Of a DNA stretch of 64,000 nucleotides, positions 1 to 9,043 are shown in pieces (the stretch's first letter is position 1; every line of letters starts with the position of its first letter). The DNA comes from Pyxidicoccus xibeiensis. GTDB lineage: Bacteria; Myxococcota; Myxococcia; Myxococcales; Myxococcaceae. The notes below the pieces were generated by a model. The model was not told the origin of the DNA, did not search any database, and worked only from the letters and a program-made list of their open reading frames with translations. Location: contig NZ_JAJVKV010000020.1 in assembly GCF_024198175.1 (NCBI RefSeq), forward strand, positions 1-64,000. The letters run 5' to 3'. The position numbers were made by a program, and so were the translations under genes.

Positions 1-1243
1 GCATGGAGAGGTCCTGCCGAGGGGTATTCTGGAAGCTGAACATCACCTGGAAGAGGGGGTGACGGCTCAAGTCGCGCGGCGGCTGCAGCTCCTCCACCAG
101 CTTCTCGAAGGGCAGCTCCTGGTGCGCGTACGCCGCCATGCAGACGGCCTTCGCCCGCCGCAAGAGCTCGCGGAAGGTGGGGTTGCCGTCCAGGTCATTG
201 CGCAGCACCAGCGTGTTGACGAAGAAGCCGATGAGGGCCTCCACCTCGGGCACGCCGCGGCCGGCAATGGGCGAGCCGACGGTGATGTCCGTCTGCCCCG
301 AGTGCCGGTGCATCAGCGTCTGGAAGGCACTCAGCAGCGTCATGAAGAGGGTGGCGCCCTCCTGCTGACTGACCTGCTTCAGCGCCCGCGTCAGCGCCAC
401 CGGCAGGGTGACGAACTGGCGCGAGCCCCGGTACGTCTGCTCCGGCGGGCGCGGCCGGTCGGTGGGCAGCTCCAGCGGCGAGGGCAGCGTGCGCAGGTGC
501 TGCTTCCAGAAGTCCAGCTCCGTGCGCAGCCTTTCGCCCTGCATGCGCTCGCGCTGCCACTCGGCGAAGTCCGAGTACTGAATCGCCAGCTCCGGCAGCT
601 CCGCGGCCTGGCCGGTGACTTCCGCCGCGTAGAGCGCCATCAGCTCGCGCACGAAGACGCCCAAGGACCACCGGTCGGTCACCAGGTGGTGCATGGTGAC
701 GAGCGCCACGTGGTTGTCCGGCCCCAGCCGCAGCACCTTGCCGCGGAGCAGCGGCCCGCGTGCCAAATCGAAGAGGCGCTGGGACTCCTCGCTGGTGCGC
801 GTTTCCACCTCGGCGTCCTGCGCCTCCTTGGGCAGGTGCGAGAGGTCCTCCACCGGCACGTGCAGCGTCAGCTCCGGCAGCACCACCTGCACGGGCATGC
901 CGTCGTCGCGCGCGGCGAAGACGGTGCGCAGCGACTCATGCCGGCGCACCACGCCATTCACGCACCGCTCCAGCAGCGCGATGTCCAGCACGCCGGTGAA
1001 CTGCACCGTGATGTGCACGTTGTAGGCGAACGCCCGCCCACCCTCGAGCTGGTCCACCACCCACAGCCGCTGCTGAGGGAAGGACGCCGGCGCAGGGCCC
1101 GGGCCCTGTCGCTTCGGGATGGTGCGCTCGACGTCCTTGGTGGAAGCCTCCTGCAGCTGCCCCTTCTTCTCCTTGAGCAGCAGCTCGTAGAGCGCGCGCT
1201 GCTTCGGGGTCAGCTTGTCGAGGTTCTTCTTGCCGCTGCTCAT
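1..1243 (-). CDS. Non-ribosomal peptide synthetase, N-terminal condensation domain (partial)
   Basis: The first 414 codons of a gene that runs off the left edge. After about 50 residues of a charged, lysine-rich leader (possibly a docking segment) comes a condensation domain with recognisable core motifs: a PQQRLW core near residue 60, RHESLRT, the catalytic MHHLVTD motif (H185, H186, D190), YSDFAEWQRER, IGFFVNTLVLR, the HQELPFEKLVEEL core and HPLFQVMFSFQN. Condensation domains join the upstream peptidyl or acyl donor to the downstream aminoacyl acceptor. A gene that opens with a C domain usually receives its donor from another protein in the assembly line or is a lipo-initiation module. Arg191 follows the catalytic Asp where HHxxxDG normally has Gly. 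The start ATG is at 1243. Adenylation and carrier domains would lie outside the window. Confidence 0.93.
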   Translation of the reverse strand, partial: MSSGKKNLDKLTPKQRALYELLLKEKKGQLQEASTKDVERTIPKRQGPGPAPASFPQQRLWVVDQLEGGRAFAYNVHITVQFTGVLDIALLERCVNGVVRRHESLRTVFAARDDGMPVQVVLPELTLHVPVEDLSHLPKEAQDAEVETRTSEESQRLFDLARGPLLRGKVLRLGPDNHVALVTMHHLVTDRWSLGVFVRELMALYAAEVTGQAAELPELAIQYSDFAEWQRERMQGERLRTELDFWKQHLRTLPSPLELPTDRPRPPEQTYRGSRQFVTLPVALTRALKQVSQQEGATLFMTLLSAFQTLMHRHSGQTDITVGSPIAGRGVPEVEALIGFFVNTLVLRNDLDGNPTFRELLRRAKAVCMAAYAHQELPFEKLVEELQPPRDLSRHPLFQVMFSFQNTPRQDLSM

Positions 1244-1963
1244 ACGAACTCCAGCAGCCCCGGCGCGGGTCGGAAGACCCGGGGGCATGAAACCGCCTGC
1301 TCCGCATGTCGGCAGGGATTCGAGGTGGTGGACTGCATCCGGTGGTTCACTCTCCCGCCGGAGCACCGCACGTGCAGGCAGCGCCCGCTCCGTCGGTCGC
1401 TCTCGATGCGAGCGGAAAGGGGGCGGGCAGAAAGACGGATTCCAAAGGTGACGGACACAGGAGAGAAATCCTCTGAGAAGTGCGAGCGCGCGGAGGACCG
1501 CGCAGCTGCTCGAGCGGGGGACGCGACGACGTCACTTCAGGCCAGGGGCGGCACCCTCTCGGCTTGCACCTTCGGGCGGGGACTTCGCCGACGGTGGAGC
1601 AGGGCCGCCTGCCTGGGGCACTCCGGTATCAGCCTGATCGCGCGCACACGTTCCGCTTCCGCCTCCCGCGACTTCCCAACTCACGGCCTGCCCGAGCGAG
1701 TTCACTTTTGACCATTGAGTGCGCGGTCCCTCGCGACCCACATCCGCGGATCCTTACATCCCAGCGCAAACTGGCTAACACGCCGGGCTGTCGCATGTCG
1801 ATGGATGCGGAAATCTCCCGGCTGACGGGATTCCGTCGGTCAGAAGGAGCCGATGTCGGATACGACTCGGGGCACAGAAACCCGCACGGAGGAGACTCGG
1901 AGGTGAGGAGATGTCCCACCCGTCCGCTCCTCGCGGAGTTGCGGCCAGGAGGCGCCGCGGCCC
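1244..1963. other. 720-bp gap upstream of the NRPS gene
   Basis: No convincing gene was found on either strand. Open frames cross the region but lack Shine-Dalgarno sites, family resemblance or normal protein composition. It probably carries the promoter of the leftward NRPS gene at its left end and trailing sequence of the leftward zinc-ribbon gene at its right end. I could not fix a -35/-10 pair. Confidence 0.5.
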
Positions 1964-2644
1964 TCAGCGACCGAAGACGCGGTTGAAGAGCCACAGCAGG
2001 GCGGAGCCGGTGGCATCGCCCGTGGCGGTGGTTGCAATCGCGGCGGTGTAGCCGGAGTGGTGCGGCGTGGAGAACTCGGCGCTGGGCTCGGCCCGGGACA
2101 GCTCGTCTGAGAAGGGCACCGAGCCCTCGGGGGCGCAGCTCCCGCAGTAGAGCCGCTCCTCGAAGACGAAGCCGTACTTCGGCTTGACGTTGCGCTTGCA
2201 GGCGGCGCACCCCGGCCTCGTGCCGAGCCGCAGCCTGGGCCGCACATCCAGGGGCTCGTTGCGGTGCGCCTCCGCGGCCTGCTGGAGCTGCTGCAGCTCA
2301 CCCGGGTCCAGCGCCACGCCCGCACAGTCGGAGCACACCTCCACGGTGACGCCGAGCGCCTCCACCACGGGAAGCGGCGCATGGCCGCAGCGGGGACACG
2401 TGGGGGCCGACGTTCCGCAGTCAGGGCAGCTCGGTACGTACTGGAGCTTCGCGTGGCAGCCCTTGCAGACGCCGGGATGGCCCTTCGCACGCCGCACCAG
2501 CGCATCCGAGATGGAGCCGCCCATCACCTTCGCCAGCGCTTCGCCCTCGAACCAGACGGAGCCGCAGCCGCCGCACTCCTCTCGCGGCAGGCCGCCCAGG
2601 AACGTGGACCGCATCGTCGTCTGGCAGAAGGGACACGCGCTCAT
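1964..2644 (-). CDS. Multi-zinc-ribbon protein, zf-TFIIB type
   Basis: A 226-residue soluble protein full of CxxC knuckles: CPFC and CGGC at the N-terminus, then CKGC, CPDC, CPRC, CSDC, CAAC and CGSC. Successive pairs should form about four zinc ribbons. The first pair, with its spacing and the following VWFEGEAL segment, matches the zf-TFIIB family found in many bacterial proteins of unknown function. Zinc binding is well supported; a nucleic-acid or protein partner cannot be read from the sequence. The C-terminal 50 residues are Ala/Thr-rich and end LLWLFNRVFGR, possibly a membrane-associating tail. The ATG at 2644 begins MSACPFC directly at the first knuckle, which supports this start. Confidence 0.8.
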   Translation of the reverse strand: MSACPFCQTTMRSTFLGGLPREECGGCGSVWFEGEALAKVMGGSISDALVRRAKGHPGVCKGCHAKLQYVPSCPDCGTSAPTCPRCGHAPLPVVEALGVTVEVCSDCAGVALDPGELQQLQQAAEAHRNEPLDVRPRLRLGTRPGCAACKRNVKPKYGFVFEERLYCGSCAPEGSVPFSDELSRAEPSAEFSTPHHSGYTAAIATTATGDATGSALLWLFNRVFGR

Positions 2645-2699
2645 GCGCGCGAGATTACCGAAATTCGCGGCCGCCCGACGTCCAGCGGCGCCCCGGACC

Positions 2700-3053
2700 T
2701 CAGCCGTCCAGCGCGTCGGAGACGAGCAGGGGCTGGAGCCGCGTCAACACGGCGGGCGGCGCCTCCACGAAGGCCAGCCCCACCTCGTAGCGGGCGACGG
2801 CTCCCCGGGGAAGCTTCGTCGTCCACACCACGCGCGCGATGCACTCCAGCGAGCTGCCATCCGCGAGGAACAGCTCCAGCTCCAGCAGGCTGCCCTCCGC
2901 GTGAGGCTCGTCGGAGTAGATGCGAGCGCCGCCCCGGCTCACGTCCAGGACCTGCTGCTTCGCACCGAAGTACAGCCGCGCCGGCCGCGAGTACAGCGGA
3001 GCCTTGAGGCGCGGAAAGGAACGACGGTCACTCTGCGCGTGTGCGGTGGACAT
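2700..3053 (-). CDS. PilZ-domain protein
   Basis: A 117-residue single-domain protein. It has the RRSFPR segment followed about 30 residues later by DVSRGGARI, matching the RxxxR...(D/N)xSxxG signature with which PilZ domains bind cyclic di-GMP. Here the spacing RRSFPR is a near match to RxxxR, so nucleotide binding is plausible but not certain. Myxobacteria carry many such stand-alone PilZ proteins linked to motility and exopolysaccharide. The frame stays open upstream to 3269, but the chosen ATG at 3053 gives a protein that begins shortly before the domain; the upstream residues do not look like protein. Neighbours give no functional hint. Confidence 0.75.
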   Translation of the reverse strand: MSTAHAQSDRRSFPRLKAPLYSRPARLYFGAKQQVLDVSRGGARIYSDEPHAEGSLLELELFLADGSSLECIARVVWTTKLPRGAVARYEVGLAFVEAPPAVLTRLQPLLVSDALDG

Positions 3054-3205
3054 GGACGGAAATGATGACTGGACCCCTTCCGTGCCGACTCGTTTCTGAG
3101 AACCCGATAGTTGGATTCGTGACTCAGGAACGGCGGGTGATGCCCGGTCGACACTGCTCCTGCCCTGTGGGGCCAGCCCGGCGATGGATGCGGAGGGCCC
3201 GGACG

Positions 3206-3562
3206 TCAGCCGCCGTGACAGGGGCCGACTTCGCGCAGCTCGACGGTGGCCCACTCGGCGGCGGGACATTCCCGGGCGATGGCGAGCGCCTGCTCCCGGC
3301 TCTCACAGCTCAGGAGGAAGAAGCCTCCGACAATCTCCTTGGCTTCGGTGAAGGGGCCGTCGCTGACGACGGGCTTGCCGCCGCGGGCCTCGATCCGCAC
3401 GCCCCTGGCATCGGGCCCGAGCGAGTCGCTGGCCTTGCAGATGCCACGCGCCTTCAGGTCTTCGTTGAAGCGGTTCATCCGCTCCATGAGCCCATACCCG
3501 ACGTCCACCGACCGAGCCCTTCGCTCCGCGGCATTCTCGATGACCAGCAGCATGTAATCCAT
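3206..3562 (-). CDS. YCII-related (DGPF-type) protein
   Basis: A 118-residue protein beginning MDYMLLV and containing the VVSDGPFTEAKEIVGGFFLL segment typical of the DGPF/YCII family. These are small ferredoxin-like-fold proteins, some with a His/Asp pair that acts on chlorinated or lactone substrates, and they often sit next to ECF sigma-factor genes; no sigma factor is adjacent here. The ATG at 3562 is preceded by GGGAGAGG at good spacing, which decides it over an in-frame start 8 codons upstream. The real substrate is unknown. Confidence 0.8.
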   Translation of the reverse strand: MDYMLLVIENAAERRARSVDVGYGLMERMNRFNEDLKARGICKASDSLGPDARGVRIEARGGKPVVSDGPFTEAKEIVGGFFLLSCESREQALAIARECPAAEWATVELREVGPCHGG

Positions 3563-3814
3563 CACGCCTCTCCCTTCGTGGGTCACCCTATCTCATGGGT
3601 TGCCAGCTCTTTCCAGAGACAGGCGGGGAGTGGTCGGAGGTGGAAATGCCGGGTCGCGACCCGGCCCGCGTTCCACGCAGACGCAGCGGCGTTCCAGGCA
3701 GACGCGTGCTCCGGTTGCGTCCCGGGAGAACGTCGCAGGGAAGCGTGAGCCCGAGCGGCGGTCCGCGACGTGCATTCCAGGTGCGTCGGGTACGACCCTG
3801 ACACCGGAGCGCAC

Positions 3815-4651
3815 ATGATCCGCATCTTCCACCAGAACATGCTCGATTACGGCGGAAGGACCCCCGTCCGCAACGCGACCTTCACCGCCGCGCTGGGGGC
3901 CATCAATGGCATCACCGGCGCGAACTACTGGGCGGCGGGCTTCACCGAGGTGCTGTACGCGGGCGCGGCCACGCAGGCCAATCTGCCGCTCATCGCCCAG
4001 GCGCTGGACGCCGGCCTGACCCGGATGCACGTCATCGAGGTGGGAACCACCTTGCTGGGCCGCCAGGAGTTCATCGCCATCGCCTGGGACGACTTCTCGT
4101 TCCCTGTCGCGCACGTCGGCCGCGTGCTTTGGGACCCGATGAATCGCTCCTGGGCACCCCACAACGCGGCACCCGGAGCCGCCGCCACCCAGGTCCTTCC
4201 TCTCCCCACCGGGGTCGCGATGGGCGCGGACACCCGCGGTCTCGCCTACATCGCGGGCGCGAGCGCCACCACTGGCAGGCGCTACGTCATCGCGTTCATG
4301 CACAACATGTACAACCTGGGGAACAAGACCGCGGCGTTCGAGAGCCTCAACGTCATGGCCACCCGGGCCCGGAACGCCATCGGCGGCAACTACACGGACG
4401 CCACGGTCGTCATCGGCGGTGACTTCAACCTCGAGCCGCGCACGCGGAAGCGGCCGCGAGGCTCCGACGAGTTCTTCCATGCCCGTGCCACCGTCGCGGC
4501 CAACGGCAGCTACGTCAACACGACCAACGTCCATCCCTACGACTTCTGGGTGGTGAGTGACGCCGCCATCACCGACGCCAGCACGCAGGTGTTCGTCCAG
4601 ACGCGGGTGGCCCATGGCTCGGACCATGCCGGAATCACCGTGACGTTCTGA
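3815..4651 (+). CDS. Endonuclease/exonuclease/phosphatase (EEP)-fold protein
   Basis: A 278-residue protein with the landmarks of the EEP superfamily (DNase I, exonuclease III and inositol phosphatase relatives): an early QNMLDYGG strand, a candidate metal-binding Glu in GFTEVLY, the catalytic GGDFNLEP motif near residue 208, and the C-terminal GSDHAGITV motif carrying the Asp-His pair. The substrate could be DNA, RNA or a phosphoester lipid. There is no signal peptide. The ATG at 3815 follows CCGGAG; the frame opens 15 codons earlier without support. Thirty bases separate it from the giant repeat protein downstream, so the two are probably co-transcribed and may act together. Confidence 0.75.
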   Translation: MIRIFHQNMLDYGGRTPVRNATFTAALGAINGITGANYWAAGFTEVLYAGAATQANLPLIAQALDAGLTRMHVIEVGTTLLGRQEFIAIAWDDFSFPVAHVGRVLWDPMNRSWAPHNAAPGAAATQVLPLPTGVAMGADTRGLAYIAGASATTGRRYVIAFMHNMYNLGNKTAAFESLNVMATRARNAIGGNYTDATVVIGGDFNLEPRTRKRPRGSDEFFHARATVAANGSYVNTTNVHPYDFWVVSDAAITDASTQVFVQTRVAHGSDHAGITVTF

Positions 4652-4681
4652 GCCCCCACCGCGCATCCGAGGAGCCATCCC

Positions 4682-7600
4682 ATGCGAGTCCTGGACGTCA
4701 CTTCCTTCCTGCCACTGAGCGGCACCACCGTCACCCTCGATGCCCATTCCGCCGCCGGCGACGTGCTGGGTGACCAGCTCACCCGGCTGACGGACGGGGT
4801 CTCCATCGTCATCCAGAACGCCACGCGGCAGGTCGGCGACGGCATCGTCACCGTCACCGGCACCGCCAGCCTGTTGCAGATGGCGGACCTGCCGGTGACG
4901 GTCACCGCCGAGGCAGGCCCCGAGGGCCCCGTGGTGACGGCGCGCTTCACGCTGATTGCCGGCACGCCAGGTCCCAATGCCTGGCGCTTCAGCAACAGCT
5001 TTCCCTCGCTGCCGCCCCTGCACGCGGGCGTCAGCCTGACCAAGCCGGCGCCGGGCGTGGCGCAGGCCCCCGCGCCGCACCTGCTGGATTCGCTCGCGCT
5101 GTCGGACGCGGCCTTCGTGCTGACGACCGCCGCACAGGGCAGGGACCCGGTGACGGGGGCTCCCCTGCGGGCGGGGTTCAACTTCGTGTCCCACTGCAAG
5201 CCGAGCGGCGTGCTCGGCCTGCTGGGCACCGTCATCAGCGGTGGTGGGACGCAGGTGCTGTATGGCCCCATCCTGGTGCCGAAGCCGGGCGAGGTGACGC
5301 TGCCGCCTCCGGCGACGCCCTCCATCAAGTTCCCCTGGCAGCTGGCCCAGCTCGTTCCCGGCATCCACCTGTCCGCGGACCTCGGGGTGGACGCGTCCCT
5401 GGGCGAAGCGCTGCGGTTCCATGACGTGGGCCTGCGCATCTACTGTCCCGTCACCCAGGCCTGGGCGGATGCGAACCACCGCTACCCGCAGCGCTGCGCC
5501 GCCGCCGCGAAGCTGGAGGTGCCCAGCGCGGGCCTGTCGCTGGACCTGACGGCGGCCGGCCTCGGCTCGCTCACCAGCCTGATGCTCTTCGGGCAGTTCG
5601 ACGGCGTCCGCTTCGGCAAGCTGGAGCAGCTGCTCGACCTGGCGGGTGGCGGAGACCTGGCCGCGCAGCTTCCCGACGACGTGCAGCAGGGGCTCGGGGC
5701 GCTGAGCGCGCTGTCCCTGGAGGCCGTCACCGTGGGGCTGGGACAGGGCCTGCGCGTGCAGAGCGTGGGGCTCACCATCGGCATGTCCGAGCTGGAGACG
5801 AAGGTGCTCCCGGGGCTGGAGCTGCAGCGGCTGTTCGCCAGCTTCAGCATCGTCCAGCCCTTCGGCCCGCAGCGGAACCTCGCCGTCACCCTGGGCGGCG
5901 GCGCGCAGCTCTTCGACGTGCCCTTCGAGGCGACGCTCGACCTGCCCGAGGTCGCCGCCACGGCCCGCCTGACGCAGGGCGCGACGCTTCCGCTGGCCCG
6001 GCTGACCGAGCACCTGGGCCTGCCCGGCGTGCCGGACCTGAAGGTGGACTCGCTGCAGGTGGGCATGAGCAAGGCGGGTGATTTCTCCATCGCCGCCGCC
6101 ATGGCACAGACGCCGTCGTGGTCGCTGGACCTGGGGCCCGTGCCGCTGACCGTGTCGGACGTGCGGCTGACCGCGGGCAGGGCGGCGGGAGGCACGTCCA
6201 CCGGCAGCTTCAGCGGCGCCATCGCGCTGGGCGATGACCTGCGGCTGGACTGCGCATGGCAGACGCCGGGGGACTTCGTCGTCCGCGCGGAGCTGCCGGA
6301 TGTCCGGCTCATGGAGCTGGTGGGCAAGCTGGCCAACCAGGACGTGTCGCTGCCCGGGGACTTCGACCTGGAGCTGACCGACGGCAGCGTGCTCATCCAA
6401 CACGCGGGCTCCAACCTCGTCTTCCGCTATGCGACGACGATGGAGCACGTGGGGACGCTGGCCTTCGAGGCCCGGCGCGTGAGCAACAAGTGGGGCTTCG
6501 CGGCCGGCATCGACCTGTCTGCGCTGCGGCTGTCCGCGCTGCCGGGACTGGGCGGGCTGAAGCCCTTCGAGGACCTGTTCCGGATGGACCAGCTCATGGT
6601 CGTGGTGTCCTCGTTCGAGGACCCGGGCTTCCAGCTCCCGAGCCTGGCCGCCTTCAACAGCCCCATCCTCCGCACGGGGAACCTGAAGCTGCCGTCCCAG
6701 GCGGGCGGCGTCATCGCCGGGCTCAACGCCTACGCGCGGTGGACGATTGATACGTCGTCGCGGGAGCAGGAGTTGCTGCGCAAGCTGCTGGGCCTGGACC
6801 CCAGCCTGGGTATCACCCTGCAGGTGGGGAAGCAGCCGACGAAGGACAGCCGGCTCTACGTCAGCTACGACACGCGCATCCAGGGCCATCCCTTCCGCTG
6901 CATGGTGGGCGGGCAGATGAAGGACGGGCAGGTGGGCCTGTTCCTCACGGGCGCGCTGGAGACGCGCATCCAGGGGCGGACGGTCCTCTTCGACGTGACG
7001 ACGCTGTTCGTCGCCAACGGCGCCTTCCTGTCGGGCTCCATGGTGGGCTCGGTCGAGTTCGCGGGCCTCACCCTGTCCAACGTGGCGCTCGTGGTGGGCG
7101 TGAGCTGGGAGGCGCTGCCGAGCCTGGGCATCGCGGCGACGCTGGCGGTGGACCGCTTCAACTCCTCGCTGGCCATCTTCTTCGACAGCACGGACCCGAC
7201 GCGCAGCATGCTGGCGGGCTCGCTGAGCGACTTGTCGCTCAGGGACGTCGTGGACACGCTCGCCGGCAAGGTGCTGCCGTCAGAGGTGGACGCGGTGCTG
7301 CCCCAGGTGGAGCTGGTGGGGACGCAGGACTTCACCGTGGGCGCGGAGCTGGCCACGGCCCTGGACAACCTGCAGGTGGCCGAGGTCTCCGCCGCCTTCG
7401 CCGCGCAGGGCATCACCCTGCCGGCCGCCGTCTCGCAGGTGCTGCTGGTGGCGAGCAGGCCGGGGAAGCAGTGGTTCATCACCGACATGGCGCGCATGGT
7501 GCACTACTCGCTGGAGAAGGTGTCCGGCGGCATCCGCGTCCGGCTGAGCCCGCAGTTCTACTTCGCGCCCAACAACACGGCCATCGGCGCCCTGCGCTTC

Positions 7601-8920
7601 GAGCAGGGGATGTTCCTCAACGCGGGGCTGAAGGTGCTGGGCCTCGAGGCGATGGCGAAGGTGCTGGTGAAGCCCACCCAGGGCATCGTGGTGGACGGGC
7701 GGATGGACCGCATCGTCATCGGGAACGAGAAGCTCTTCTGCCTCGAGTCCACGGACGGGAAGGGCGGCCCCCGCATCTCCGCGGCGACGTTCAACCAGCC
7801 GGAGGTGGCGGATGCGGCGATGAAGGGGCCGCACTTCCTCATCGATGCGAGCATGACGCTGCTGGGGATGACGCGGAGCGCGTACGTCAGCGTCGGCAGC
7901 AAGGGCTTCGCCTTCGACATCAGCGGCATCCTGACGCCGGGCTCCACGTACTCTCTGCGGGGCCAGTTCAAGGGCCTGACGCAGCTGAGCGCTGGCGGCT
8001 CGCTGCACATTGGCATCGGCACGGTGGACCTGGGGCCGCTCGGCAAGGTCCATGTCGATACGGGGGTGCAGGGCCAGCTCGATGCGGGCGTGGATGGCTC
8101 GAAGCTGTGGGCGAAGTTCCGCGGTGAGTTCGGGTTCCTGGGGCGTCAGTGGAAGCTTCAGGAGGTGGACCTGGACGTGAAGACCGCGTCCCTGCCCGAG
8201 CTGCCGAAGCAGGTCCTCTCGCTGGTGGAGCGCGAGCTGCGGGACTTGAGCAAGGACGCGAAGCAGTGGATCCGGCTCGTGTACGGCGGGGCCATCCAGG
8301 GCGTCACGGACGTGGCCGGGGTCCTCAAGACGTCCTTCGGGCTGGCCATCGCGGAGACCGCGGCCCTGATGCATGCAGCAGGCTATGCGGCCGACGCGGT
8401 CAGCCGTGGCCTCAAGAGCGCCTACGGCGCGACGGACGACCAGGTCGCGAAGGTGCTCAAGCTGGCGGGGTATGCGGCGAGCGACGTGGGCAATGCCCTG
8501 AAGTCGGTCTACGGCGTCACGGCGGACCAGGCGGCGAAGATGCTGCGGGGTGCGGGCTACACGGTGAACGACGTGGGCAATGCCTTGAAGTCGGTCTACG
8601 GCGCCACGGCGGACGAGGCAGCGAAGCTGCTCAAGGAGGCGGGCTTCGCGGCGAGCGCCGTGGGGAGCGCCCTGAAGGCGGCCTACGGCGCTACGTCGCA
8701 AACGGTGGGTGCCGCGCTGAAGGCGGCTGGCTACGGCGTCAACGAGGTCAGCAAGGCGCTGAAGGACGCGTACAAGCTCGGGCCGGATGCTCTGAAGAAG
8801 GCGATGAAGGGCATCGGCTACTCCTCCAGCCAGATCAAGAGCGCCTTCAAGAGCCTCGGCGGCGCGTTCGAGGACTTCGGGAAGGAGCTTGGCGACAAGC
8901 TCGACCCGACGAAGTGGTGA
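4682..8920 (+). CDS. Giant protein with C-terminal 29-residue helical repeats
   Basis: A 1412-residue protein that I do not recognise; a distant match to the large DUF6603-type proteins is possible but is only a memory-based guess. Residues 1-1200 are rich in alternating hydrophobic/polar strands and LPxLxxL segments, suggesting a long beta-rich architecture with internal pseudo-repeats. From Met1230 there are five tandem 29-residue units of pattern AGYxxxxVxxALKxxYGxTxxxxAKxLK, then a sixth degenerate unit beginning GIGYSSSQIKSAFK; these look like paired amphipathic helices. No signal peptide or transmembrane segment is evident. The start ATG has GAGGAG 7 bases upstream. The partner gene just upstream encodes an EEP-fold enzyme. 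Confidence 0.7.
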   Translation: MRVLDVTSFLPLSGTTVTLDAHSAAGDVLGDQLTRLTDGVSIVIQNATRQVGDGIVTVTGTASLLQMADLPVTVTAEAGPEGPVVTARFTLIAGTPGPNAWRFSNSFPSLPPLHAGVSLTKPAPGVAQAPAPHLLDSLALSDAAFVLTTAAQGRDPVTGAPLRAGFNFVSHCKPSGVLGLLGTVISGGGTQVLYGPILVPKPGEVTLPPPATPSIKFPWQLAQLVPGIHLSADLGVDASLGEALRFHDVGLRIYCPVTQAWADANHRYPQRCAAAAKLEVPSAGLSLDLTAAGLGSLTSLMLFGQFDGVRFGKLEQLLDLAGGGDLAAQLPDDVQQGLGALSALSLEAVTVGLGQGLRVQSVGLTIGMSELETKVLPGLELQRLFASFSIVQPFGPQRNLAVTLGGGAQLFDVPFEATLDLPEVAATARLTQGATLPLARLTEHLGLPGVPDLKVDSLQVGMSKAGDFSIAAAMAQTPSWSLDLGPVPLTVSDVRLTAGRAAGGTSTGSFSGAIALGDDLRLDCAWQTPGDFVVRAELPDVRLMELVGKLANQDVSLPGDFDLELTDGSVLIQHAGSNLVFRYATTMEHVGTLAFEARRVSNKWGFAAGIDLSALRLSALPGLGGLKPFEDLFRMDQLMVVVSSFEDPGFQLPSLAAFNSPILRTGNLKLPSQAGGVIAGLNAYARWTIDTSSREQELLRKLLGLDPSLGITLQVGKQPTKDSRLYVSYDTRIQGHPFRCMVGGQMKDGQVGLFLTGALETRIQGRTVLFDVTTLFVANGAFLSGSMVGSVEFAGLTLSNVALVVGVSWEALPSLGIAATLAVDRFNSSLAIFFDSTDPTRSMLAGSLSDLSLRDVVDTLAGKVLPSEVDAVLPQVELVGTQDFTVGAELATALDNLQVAEVSAAFAAQGITLPAAVSQVLLVASRPGKQWFITDMARMVHYSLEKVSGGIRVRLSPQFYFAPNNTAIGALRFEQGMFLNAGLKVLGLEAMAKVLVKPTQGIVVDGRMDRIVIGNEKLFCLESTDGKGGPRISAATFNQPEVADAAMKGPHFLIDASMTLLGMTRSAYVSVGSKGFAFDISGILTPGSTYSLRGQFKGLTQLSAGGSLHIGIGTVDLGPLGKVHVDTGVQGQLDAGVDGSKLWAKFRGEFGFLGRQWKLQEVDLDVKTASLPELPKQVLSLVERELRDLSKDAKQWIRLVYGGAIQGVTDVAGVLKTSFGLAIAETAALMHAAGYAADAVSRGLKSAYGATDDQVAKVLKLAGYAASDVGNALKSVYGVTADQAAKMLRGAGYTVNDVGNALKSVYGATADEAAKLLKEAGFAASAVGSALKAAYGATSQTVGAALKAAGYGVNEVSKALKDAYKLGPDALKKAMKGIGYSSSQIKSAFKSLGGAFEDFGKELGDKLDPTKW
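8369..8893 (+). repeat. Tandem 87-bp coding repeats (29 residues each)
   Basis: Five consecutive 87-bp units plus a diverged sixth encode the AGY...ALK...YG...LK repeats of the giant protein. Units 2 and 3 are the most alike at DNA level (both contain gacgtgggcaatgcc followed by a tgaagtcggtctacggc run), suggesting recent duplication or gene conversion. Confidence 0.85.
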
Positions 8921-8933
8921 GTCCGGGGCGGCC

Positions 8934-8966
8934 CCGCGGGAGCCACCGAGGCGGTGGCTCCCGGGG
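8934..8966 (+). terminator. Hairpin after the giant gene
   Basis: An 11-bp perfect stem, CGGGAGCCACC (8937-8947) pairing with GGTGGCTCCCG (8953-8963), lies 17 bases after the stop codon. There is no clear T-run, so it may act as a Rho-dependent or mRNA-stabilising end. Confidence 0.5.
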
Positions 8967-9043
8967 ACCGACGTCCATCGGGCCACTTCGACTCCTACGA
9001 ACGAGCCCGGGGCGCGAAGTCCTGGGAGGAAGCGTAGGGCTCC

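Noticed and set aside
3593-6889. A very long minus-strand open frame (1098 codons)
   Set aside because: It is antisense to the giant gene; its His/Arg/Gln-rich translation is the expected shadow of high-GC codons and has no family resemblance.
8369-8893. CRISPR-like regular repeats
   Set aside because: The units are 87 bp, in frame, without spacers, and encode a protein repeat.
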